Source: CAYYNP01 sp964472545 (GTDB lineage: Bacteria > Planctomycetota > Planctomycetia > Pirellulales > Thermoguttaceae). From it: DNA of 48,558 nucleotides. Both the position numbers and the translations under genes were made by a program. Shown one piece after another: positions 1-6,838 of this stretch; position 1 is the stretch's first letter, and each line of letters starts with the position of its first letter. The stretch lies in NCBI GenBank assembly GCA_964472545.1, contig CAYYNP010000036.1, forward strand, positions 1-48,558. The letters run 5' to 3'. The notes below the pieces were generated by a model that did no database searches, had not been told where the DNA came from, and was given only the letters and a program-made list of their open reading frames with translations.

Positions 1-6
1 GGACAA

Positions 7-39
7 CTGGGGCACCGCTGCGCTATGCCCCAGCCACCC
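7..39. repeat. 33-bp dispersed palindrome arm (family A)
   Basis: This stretch is the exact reverse complement of 21017-21049 and differs by one base from 21080-21112. The core reads GGGGCACCGCTGCGCTATGC. At the second site the two arms form a long hairpin, so the window probably opens inside a copy whose other arm lies upstream of base 1. A diverged relative sits at 45962-46036. No coding role is apparent. Confidence 0.8.
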
Positions 40-375
40 ATCACTGACACCGGAAGGTCATTCATCGGTCGCCCCTTAGCGGCGTGCCGAGCGGGGCAAA
101 CGGCCACAAGGGGTCTGTCGCGACGACAGGTCAGCGCAGGATGATGTCCACGATCGGTGATTCCATCACGTATTCCTGTAGGTGTATCTCCAACCTGGCG
201 ATCCGGGGGTGCAGGGCGCGCTGGTTGTACAGCGGCGGGTGGTGTGAACGGAATCCACCGGTCCACTCCGGCAGATTTTGTCGGACCGTGTCGGCCGTTG
301 GGCGTGGACGTGCGGCTCGGCTGGCCGCTAGCACCCAGTTTCGCCCTTCTGCAACGGGCTGCTAGGAGATGCTTG
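40..375. other. Gene-poor stretch upstream of the first oxidoreductase
   Basis: No confident gene is seen here. A minus-strand frame at 131-334 gives a 67-residue peptide ending ESPIVDIILR. Its last 45 or so residues look protein-like, but it has no recognisable family and no Shine-Dalgarno sequence, and it would sit in the upstream region of the following gene. It may be a remnant of a C-terminus. The last bases hold the ribosome binding site of the gene at 376. Confidence 0.4.
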
Positions 376-1746
376 ATGAACCGACCGAATCGACGCGAAC
401 TGCTGGCGGCTGCGGGGGCCGGCTTGTTGGTGCTGCGCAATAGCGGCTCCGTCTGGGGTTATCCTGCCAACGAGAAACTCGGCATCGCCATCGTCGGCTG
501 CGGCCTGCGCGGACGCTGGTTCGTCGACACGATTCCGAAGATGGCCGACGTGGTGGCGTTGTGCGACGTGAACCAGAATCATGCCGCCAGAGCCTTCGCA
601 AAGCTGCCCACGACGCCGAAGTATCACGACTTCCGCAAGATGCTCGACCGGCGGGACCGGCAGATCGACGGGGTGATGGTCGCGACGCACGACCACATCC
701 ACGCGGTGGCCTCCGTGGCGGCCATGAGGGCCGGAAAGCACGTCTACTGCGAGAAACCGCTGACGCACGACGTCTCCGAAGCCCGCGTCGTGCGCGAGAC
801 GGCCGCCAGGTGCGGCGTGGCCACGCAGATGGGCAACCAGGGCACGTCCAGCGCAGGATTTCGCCGCGCCGGGGAGTTGATTCGCGACGGCCGCCTGGGC
901 GAGATCCGAGAAGTACACGTGTGGAACACAGCCGGCGGGGCGTCTGCACGGAAACCGCCGCAGGGCACCGTGAAGATCCCCGAGTGGCTCGAATGGGATC
1001 TATACCTCGGGCCGGCCGCCGACCGGCCGTTCCACTACGGTTGGCTCGATTGGCACCGCTGGCGCGATTTCGCCACCGGCCAGTTGGGCAATTGGGCACA
1101 CCACAGCGCGAACCTGGCCTTCATGGCCCTGGGCGTCGATTCGCTGTGGCACGCCGACCGGGCTACGAAGCCGCGGGTGCGCGTGGAAGCCAAGGTCGAG
1201 AGGATCAACCGGCTCTCGTTCCCCCAATGGGAGATCGTCCGCTTCGAGATCCCCCCGCGCGGCGACCTGCCGCCGCTGACGCTTACCTGGCACAACGGCG
1301 CGCAGGCCCCGGGTTCGCGCGATCGGATCGAAACTCTGATCGGCGACGGTCTCGACTGGGGCGACAAGAAGGAAAAGAAGAATCTCGACCACGCCGGTGC
1401 CGTGATCGTCGGCCGCAAGGGGAAGATCCACGCCCCACGCCACAATGCCATCTTCCGGCTGCTTCCCGAGGAAGCGTTCCGAGACGTACAGACGAAGCAG
1501 CCCGAGGAGATCGAGGCCGCCGGCGTGTCCCACGTAGCCCAGTGGTTGGCCGCCTGCCGCGGCGGCAAGCCGGCCCGGTCGAACTTCAACTACGCCGGGC
1601 CGTTGGCGGAGTTCCTGCTGCTGGGCAACGTTGCCACGCAGCTCGACCACGCCTTCGCGTTCGACCCGCTGGCCTGCCGGATCGTCGACAGCGTGGCGGC
1701 CGACGGCCTGCTTCGCCGACCGTATCGCGAGGGCTGGACGCTCTAG
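376..1746 (+). CDS. Gfo/Idh/MocA family oxidoreductase, Tat-exported
   Basis: The product has 456 residues. The start at 376 follows AGGAG at 364-368 and gives an N-terminus NRRELLAAAGAG, a twin-arginine-type signal. After it comes a Rossmann NAD(P) motif (GIAIVGCGLRGR, about residues 33-44) and the family signature CEKPLTHDV. The second half matches the bacterial-type C-terminal domain of planctomycete Gfo/Idh/MocA proteins, including WRDFATGQLGNWAHHSAN. Family members oxidise or reduce sugars and inositols with a tightly bound nicotinamide cofactor; the substrate cannot be read from the sequence. An upstream extension of the frame to 157 has no ribosome binding site and is not used. Confidence 0.9.
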   Translation: MNRPNRRELLAAAGAGLLVLRNSGSVWGYPANEKLGIAIVGCGLRGRWFVDTIPKMADVVALCDVNQNHAARAFAKLPTTPKYHDFRKMLDRRDRQIDGVMVATHDHIHAVASVAAMRAGKHVYCEKPLTHDVSEARVVRETAARCGVATQMGNQGTSSAGFRRAGELIRDGRLGEIREVHVWNTAGGASARKPPQGTVKIPEWLEWDLYLGPAADRPFHYGWLDWHRWRDFATGQLGNWAHHSANLAFMALGVDSLWHADRATKPRVRVEAKVERINRLSFPQWEIVRFEIPPRGDLPPLTLTWHNGAQAPGSRDRIETLIGDGLDWGDKKEKKNLDHAGAVIVGRKGKIHAPRHNAIFRLLPEEAFRDVQTKQPEEIEAAGVSHVAQWLAACRGGKPARSNFNYAGPLAEFLLLGNVATQLDHAFAFDPLACRIVDSVAADGLLRRPYREGWTL

Positions 1747-1922
1747 CCTGACGAGCCGTCTCATCAACACGAGGGGTAGAGCATGAGAAATCGATGGTGG
1801 TTCTCTCCGCTGGGGGCGTTCTCTGCAAGGTGTCGCAGCGCTGCCTCACTGATGAGGGATAGCGGGTCAAGAGTGCCTTCGGGGTTATTCTCTTTCGGCC
1901 AACTAAGCGGGAGTTGATAATG

Positions 1923-2072
1923 TTTGCACCGTGCATAGTAGGCGTCTCGCTCCGCGAGACAGCCACATCTCGCGGGGGCACATCTCGCGGGGGCACATCT
2001 CGCGAAGCGAGACAGCCACATCTCGCGGAGGCACATCTCGCGGAGCGAGATGGCTACTGTGCAAGCACGATA
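1923..2072. repeat. Hairpin and 15-bp tandem repeat array (family B)
   Basis: The 11-mer CACATCTCGCG occurs five times, at 1964, 1979, 1994, 2017 and 2032, mostly at 15-bp spacing. Three palindromes are embedded: 1944-1960 (GTCTCGC/GCGAGAC), 1998-2012 (TCTCGC/GCGAGA) and 2034-2052 (CATCTCGC/GCGAGATG). The outer flanks also pair: TTGCAC and AGTAG on the left match their complements around 2054-2063 on the right. The whole block sits in the gap 1747-2368, with no supported gene. It resembles REP/MITE-like intergenic elements. The rest of the gap shows nothing clear apart from a weak promoter-like CTGTCA-18-TACAAT at 2267-2296. Confidence 0.75.
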
Positions 2073-2368
2073 CTCTCCCGGTCAGCTTGTCAGATTACTG
2101 AAGCAAAGCAAGCTTCTGCGGGCGATTCCTCGACAACTGACCCTGGCCTTGTCCCCGCACAAGAGGGGTAAGTTCGCACGAACGATTGCGGGTGGTGTTC
2201 CGTACCGACCGTCTCACGCGCCCTGCCACGACACGGCTCACCCCGCCATCCCGCGCGCGGGAATCGCTGTCACGCGGGCCTATCGTGCGGTACAATCCCG
2301 GCGGCCGCTTCGACGGCCAACCCATCGCGCGTACGGCCGAGGAACCAATCTGAGAAAGGACGGCTCTG

Positions 2369-4816
2369 ATGCGGAAACCTCTCTTGATCGCGGCTTGTCT
2401 GCTAGCGTGGCCCGTTGCCACGGGACGATCGTCCGGCGCCGAGGCCGAATCGGTCGAAGTCGAACAATGGGACATCTTCGAGCTCTCCCTCGACGGCCCC
2501 GCCGCCGGTAATCCGTTTCTGCACGTGCAGTTCAGTGCCCAGTTCCAACAGGGCCAGCGCACCTTCGAGCCCGACGGGTTTTACGACGGCGACGGGGTCT
2601 ATCGCGTGCGGTTCATGCCCGATGCCCTCGGCACGTGGACCTACACCACCAAGAGCAATCGCCGGGAACTCGACAAGAAGACCGGGCAGTTCACCTGCGT
2701 GGCCCCATCGAAGGGCAACCACGGCCCGGTCGTCGTCCATAATGAGGTCCATTTGGCCTATGCCGACGGCACGCCGTACTTCCAAGTCGGCACGACCTGC
2801 TACGCCTGGGTCCATCAGACCGACGCGTTGATGCAGCAGACGCTCAAGACGTTGGCCAAGGCGCCGTTCAACAAGCTGCGGATGTGCGTCTTTCCGAAAC
2901 ACTATAGCTACAACCAGAACGAGCCGCCGCACTATCCGTTCCCCCGCGACGCCGAAGGCCGCAACGACTACCACCACTTCAACCCCGAGTTCTTCCGCCA
3001 CTTCGAGCGGCGCGTGGGCGATCTGCGGGAGTTGGGCATCGAGGCCGACTTGATCCTGTTCCACCCCTACGACCGCTGGGGCTACGCGCGGATGGACGAC
3101 GAGACCGACAACCGCTATCTCCGCTACGTCGTCGCCCGGCTGGCGGCCTATCGAAACGTCTGGTGGTCGATGGCCAACGAGTTCGACCTGATGCGGAACA
3201 AGTCGATGGATGATTGGCACCGGTACTTCCAGATCGTCCAGCGTTACGATCCCTACGGACACATGCGCGGCATCCACAACTGCCGCGGCTGGTACGACCA
3301 CAACAAGCCCTGGGTGACCCACGCCAGCATCCAGAGTTCCGACTTCAGCAACTGCCGCGAACTACGCGAGAAGTATCGCAAGCCGATCGTCTTCGATGAG
3401 TGCAAGTACGAAGGCAACATTCCCATGGGCTGGGGCAACATCTCGGCCAGGGAGATGACCCATCGCTTCTGGCTGGGCACTATCGCCGGATGTTACGTAG
3501 GCCACGGCGAAACGTACAAACATCCCGAGGACATTCTCTGGTGGTCCAAAGGCGGCGTGTTGCACGGCGAGAGCCCGGCGCGGATCGCGCTGTTGAAACG
3601 GATCGTCGAGCCGCTGCCCTTCGACGAGATGATCCCTTCGGAACTCACCCCGGGCAACCACCTGCTGGCCAAGCCGGAGGAAGTCTACCTGGTCTATTCG
3701 CAGCGGCCGGCGACGATCGCGCTGCAACTCGACGGCAAACGACCCTATAAGGTCGACGGCATCGACACCTGGACGATGGCCACCACGTCGCTGAACGACG
3801 CCAAGCCCGGCCGCTTTGCGTTTTCGGCCCCGGGCGGAAACTACCTGCTGCGGCTCGCTGCTTACGGGCCCGGTGAGAAGACGCGGCCGGAGGTGAAGGC
3901 CACGGCCACGCCAACCACCGGCATTGCCCCGCTTACCGTCCGCTTCTCGACCGACAGCCGATTGCGGCTTGTGTGGTCGTTCGGCGACGGCAGCCCCATC
4001 ACACGCAAGGCCAATCCGGAACACGTCTACCAACGCCCGGGGCTCTACACGGCCGTGCTCACCGCCACCGCTCCCGACGGCCAATCGACCGCCGTACGAC
4101 TGCCGATATCGGTCGATCGCGTGCCCGGCTCGCCGATCGTGCGCGTGGGGTTTAGGCCACGAAACGACTTGCCCGGCGGAGCGTTGGGCAACTCGCCCGT
4201 GAAGCTGCACGGGAAGATCACCCGTGCGGCCGACGGCTCGTACGTCTTCGGCGAGCGCGAGCCGTGGCGCTGGATCTCGGTTGGCGACGGACCGATCGAA
4301 GACCTCGAGGGGCTGAAGTCGTTTACGATTCTCGGCTGGGCCAGGGCGTCGAGCCTTGAACTCGGCCCCGGCGGCAACCGGTTCGTGTTCAATCTGAACT
4401 ACAACCGCTCCGGCTTCGACCTGGTCCACCTGGCCGACGGCCGGCTGCGGCTGGCGGTGAACGAGTGGCCCGATCGGATCGACAACGACAGCTCGCCGCG
4501 AAAGATCCGCATCGGCCAATGGGTCTTCTTCGCGGTCGCCTACGACGCCACCGAAGCGAAAGAGAACGTCCGCTGGTACTTCGGCGACCCGAACACGCCG
4601 GCCGTGCTCGACCGCACCACGACCTACAATCGCGGCGAGACCGGCGCCGGCAGCGGCCCGTTGACCGTGGGCAACTACAACCACACGATCCACGGCCACG
4701 GCCAGGATCGCCAGTTCCGCGGCGCATTGCGGGCCGTGCAAATCTACGGCAGCCGGACGGGCTCGGACGGGGCCCTGCCGCTCGAAGCGATTCGCCGGCA
4801 CCAGCAAGAGCGATAG
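2369..4816 (+). CDS. Secreted DUF5060/apiosidase-like glycoside hydrolase with PKD and LamG-like domains
   Basis: The product has 815 residues and begins with a signal peptide (MRKPLLIAACLLAWPVATG). The start follows AAAGGA at 2355-2360. Order of domains: DUF5060-like beta domain (about 30-110), a DUF4038/apiosidase-like TIM barrel (about 125-400), a small beta domain of DUF5605 type (about 420-500), a PKD domain (about 510-580, with WSFGDGSP and HVYQRPGLYTAVLT), and a C-terminal concanavalin/LamG-like domain (about 590-815). Likely catalytic acids are E271 (MANEFD, acid/base) and E344 (IVFDECKYE, nucleophile). It probably cleaves plant or algal polysaccharide outside the cytoplasm. The exact linkage is unknown. 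Confidence 0.85.
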   Translation: MRKPLLIAACLLAWPVATGRSSGAEAESVEVEQWDIFELSLDGPAAGNPFLHVQFSAQFQQGQRTFEPDGFYDGDGVYRVRFMPDALGTWTYTTKSNRRELDKKTGQFTCVAPSKGNHGPVVVHNEVHLAYADGTPYFQVGTTCYAWVHQTDALMQQTLKTLAKAPFNKLRMCVFPKHYSYNQNEPPHYPFPRDAEGRNDYHHFNPEFFRHFERRVGDLRELGIEADLILFHPYDRWGYARMDDETDNRYLRYVVARLAAYRNVWWSMANEFDLMRNKSMDDWHRYFQIVQRYDPYGHMRGIHNCRGWYDHNKPWVTHASIQSSDFSNCRELREKYRKPIVFDECKYEGNIPMGWGNISAREMTHRFWLGTIAGCYVGHGETYKHPEDILWWSKGGVLHGESPARIALLKRIVEPLPFDEMIPSELTPGNHLLAKPEEVYLVYSQRPATIALQLDGKRPYKVDGIDTWTMATTSLNDAKPGRFAFSAPGGNYLLRLAAYGPGEKTRPEVKATATPTTGIAPLTVRFSTDSRLRLVWSFGDGSPITRKANPEHVYQRPGLYTAVLTATAPDGQSTAVRLPISVDRVPGSPIVRVGFRPRNDLPGGALGNSPVKLHGKITRAADGSYVFGEREPWRWISVGDGPIEDLEGLKSFTILGWARASSLELGPGGNRFVFNLNYNRSGFDLVHLADGRLRLAVNEWPDRIDNDSSPRKIRIGQWVFFAVAYDATEAKENVRWYFGDPNTPAVLDRTTTYNRGETGAGSGPLTVGNYNHTIHGHGQDRQFRGALRAVQIYGSRTGSDGALPLEAIRRHQQER

Positions 4817-4822
4817 CCGCCG

Positions 4823-4852
4823 TTGATAATCGCGCCGGCCGCAAGGTATACT
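4823..4852 (+). promoter_or_regulatory. Probable sigma-70-type promoter of the ThuA-like gene
   Basis: TTGATA at 4823-4828 and TATACT at 4847-4852 are separated by 18 bp. The box lies just after the hydrolase stop codon and about 55 bp ahead of the ATG at 4907. It fits a housekeeping promoter, but this is a pattern match only. Confidence 0.45.
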
Positions 4853-4906
4853 GTCTCATCGAGCAACACGTCATCCACCACAGGCCACGGCGACTGGAGC
4901 CATCGA

Positions 4907-5842
4907 ATGCGCGACATCCGGCGACGACAAATTACAATCCTGGCGGGCTGCGTATCCTTTAGCCTGGCCATCCTGGCCCTCGGCCGCTACGCGGCGGCCG
5001 ACGACGTGCGGGTGGTCGTCTGGGACGAGCAACAGCCGGCACAAAAGGCCGCCTACGACAACTTCCTGGGCAACGAAATCGCCAAGCATCTGCAAGGCCG
5101 GCCCGGCTTGCAGGTCAAATCGGTCTGTCTGGCCGACGACGAGCAAGGACTCAGCGACGATGTGTTGGACAACTGCGACGTGCTCGTCTGGTGGGGCCAC
5201 GTCCGCCAGCGTGAGATCTCCGTCGAAAAGGGCCGCGACATCGTCCGGCGGATCAAGGCCGGCCAGCTATCCCTGCTCACGCTACATTCGGCCCATTGGT
5301 CGCGGCCGTTTATCGAGGCCATGTTTGAACGCTCCCGCGAAGACGCCCTGGCCAAACTCTCGCCCGAAGACCGCGCCAAGGCCGAACTCAAAGAGATCCC
5401 CCCGCGGCTCTACTCCGCCCCCAAGGCCGATGCCCCGCTAACGCCCTCGGCCACCTACGAGCGTGCGGTCGACGGGCACACGGTCGTCACGCTAAAGCTG
5501 CCGAACTGTTGTTTCCCGCTCTATCGCGTCAAGGGCGAGCCCAGCCATTTCAAGACGCTGCTGCCGGAGCATCCGATTGCCCGCGGCGTACCGGCGAAGT
5601 TCACCATCGAGCGGACCGAAGTCTACGGCGAGCCGTTCCACGTGCCCAAGCCCGACGCGGTGGTGTTCGAGGAGCGTTGGGACGCCGGCGAGTGGTTTCG
5701 CAACGTCATGATCTGGCAACTCGGCAAAGCCCACGTCGTCTACTTCCGCCCCGGCCACGAGCCGTATCCGATCTTCAAGCAGGAGGAGACGTTGAGGATT
5801 TTGGAGAATGCGGTGCGGTGGTTGGGTGGGGAGGGGGAGTAG
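4907..5842 (+). CDS. ThuA-like domain protein (trehalose utilisation family)
   Basis: The product has 311 residues. ATG 4907 is preferred over the longer frame from 4823 because TGGAG lies about 8 bases upstream and the protein then starts with a signal/anchor segment (TILAGCVSFSLAILALGRYAAA). The body is a ThuA-like, glutamine amidotransferase-like fold: RVVVWDEQQP, DVLVWWGHVRQ, LLTLHSAHWSRPF, GKAHVVYFRPGHEPYP. ThuA proteins are tied to disaccharide and sugar-derivative use, often beside Gfo/Idh/MocA oxidoreductases as here, but their reaction is poorly defined. The stop codon is followed within six bases by a G-rich tract. Confidence 0.85.
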   Translation: MRDIRRRQITILAGCVSFSLAILALGRYAAADDVRVVVWDEQQPAQKAAYDNFLGNEIAKHLQGRPGLQVKSVCLADDEQGLSDDVLDNCDVLVWWGHVRQREISVEKGRDIVRRIKAGQLSLLTLHSAHWSRPFIEAMFERSREDALAKLSPEDRAKAELKEIPPRLYSAPKADAPLTPSATYERAVDGHTVVTLKLPNCCFPLYRVKGEPSHFKTLLPEHPIARGVPAKFTIERTEVYGEPFHVPKPDAVVFEERWDAGEWFRNVMIWQLGKAHVVYFRPGHEPYPIFKQEETLRILENAVRWLGGEGE

Positions 5843-5895
5843 GGGGCTGGGGAGTTGGGAGCTCGGGGCCGGGGACTCGGGGCTGGGGACTCCGG
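5843..5895. repeat. G-rich tract downstream of the ThuA-like gene (family C)
   Basis: This is a run of GGGG and GGGAG/GGGGCT units. It contains TGGGGAGTTGGG at 5848-5859, whose reverse complement recurs at 9779-9790. On the coding strand it could fold as a G-quadruplex just 3' of the stop codon. The two tracts face each other across the PNP-NACHT locus. Confidence 0.6.
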
Positions 5896-5911
5896 CAGAG
5901 TGGCCGGGTGG

Positions 5912-5974
5912 CCCCGATGATTCTGCGGGTAGGGCCTGGCCACTTCATTTGGCTGATTCGCAGAATCGTCGGGG
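5912..5974. repeat. Inverted repeat upstream of the PNP-NACHT locus
   Basis: CCCCGATGATTCTGCG at 5912-5927 pairs with 5959-5974 with one mismatch in 16, leaving a 31-base loop. The neighbouring GAGTGGCCGGG resembles, in inverted form, sequence around 16268-16290, so this may be a dispersed element. It could also act as a bidirectional terminator after the ThuA-like gene. Confidence 0.6.
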
Positions 5975-6118
5975 TTGCGCAGCAACAGGATGATCGGACT
6001 TGCACAAGGCACCCAGCGGAGAACCACCGGGGCTACCCACTTCTGCAAATTCGCGAAAGCAGTTAAAACCCGGTTGTGGAGTGCCGCTGGGATCACCCGC
6101 CGTAGAGGGATGCTTCAA

Positions 6119-6799
6119 ATGCAAATGTGTGCAAATGCGATTATCGTGACCGCACTTGGAGTCGAGTTCGATGCGGTCAAGGCACACCTCACGGACACGG
6201 AGGAGACGAGACATCCCAAGGGAACAGTGTATGAACACGGAATCTTCGAATCCAACGGCACCAAGTGGAAGGTCGTGCTCGTGGAGACCGGGCCCGGCAA
6301 CCAAAGAGCTGCCGTTGAGACAGAAAGGGCAATCAGTCGTTGGGGCCCCGAATACGTTCTTTTTGTCGGCGTTGCTGGCGGCATTAAGGATGTCAAGTTG
6401 GGAGACGTCGTAGCGGCGACGCGCATCTATGCCTACGAATCCGGAAAGGATGAAGGGCAATTCAAGCCGCGAGCTGACGTCGCCCGATGTCACTACGCGT
6501 TGGAGCAGCGGGCGAAAGCAGAAGTGCGCAGCTCACGTTGGCAGTCTCGATGTGACTCAGCGCAGAAGTCCCGTGCATTTGTCGGGCCAATCGCTGCAGG
6601 AGAGAAGGTAGTCGCGTCGACGCGATCAGCAACCTGCGAGCTCTTGCGAGCCCAGTACAGTGACGCGTTGGCTGTCGAGATGGAAGGGCGTGGATTCCTC
6701 GAGGCGACGTTTGCCAATCCTGACGTTAAGGCGATAGTGATTCGTGGCATATCTGACTTGATCGACAAGAAGCAAGATTCGGACGATTCCGGAGGTTAG
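6119..6799 (+). CDS. Nucleoside phosphorylase/nucleosidase (PNP_UDP_1) domain, ending at an in-frame amber codon
   Basis: This 226-residue part reads as a complete phosphorylase-superfamily domain except for its last helix. ATG 6119 is chosen because GAGGG at 6105-6109 lies at proper spacing; the ATG at 6110 would touch that site. Motifs of the MTA/SAH nucleosidase type are present: TALGVEFDAV (E16), FVGVAGGIKDVKLGDVVAAT, GPIAAGEKVVAS, VEMEGRGF (E187/E189) and RGISDL (D213). Catalytic residues therefore look intact. The frame stops at TAG 6797-6799 but continues without a shift into the family's usual last helix (KHAAAFAFQVL) and then a NACHT domain. In related immune proteins such a domain is the effector that attacks a nucleotide or nucleoside. 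Confidence 0.8.
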   Translation: MQMCANAIIVTALGVEFDAVKAHLTDTEETRHPKGTVYEHGIFESNGTKWKVVLVETGPGNQRAAVETERAISRWGPEYVLFVGVAGGIKDVKLGDVVAATRIYAYESGKDEGQFKPRADVARCHYALEQRAKAEVRSSRWQSRCDSAQKSRAFVGPIAAGEKVVASTRSATCELLRAQYSDALAVEMEGRGFLEATFANPDVKAIVIRGISDLIDKKQDSDDSGG

Positions 6800-6838
6800 G
6801 TCACTGCCTCGAAGCACGCGGCCGCGTTTGCGTTTCAG

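Noticed and set aside
131..334. 67-residue minus-strand frame upstream of the first oxidoreductase
   Set aside because: Part looks protein-like, but there is no family match, no ribosome binding site, and it lies in the upstream region of a well-supported gene.
1964..2042. CRISPR-like reading of the 15-bp spaced repeats
   Set aside because: The units are 11 bp, spacers are about 4 bp, and no cas genes are present.
1914..2171. Short plus-strand frames with SRGGTSRGG and LAEAHLAE repeats
   Set aside because: They are translations of the palindromic 15-bp repeat array, not a repeat protein.
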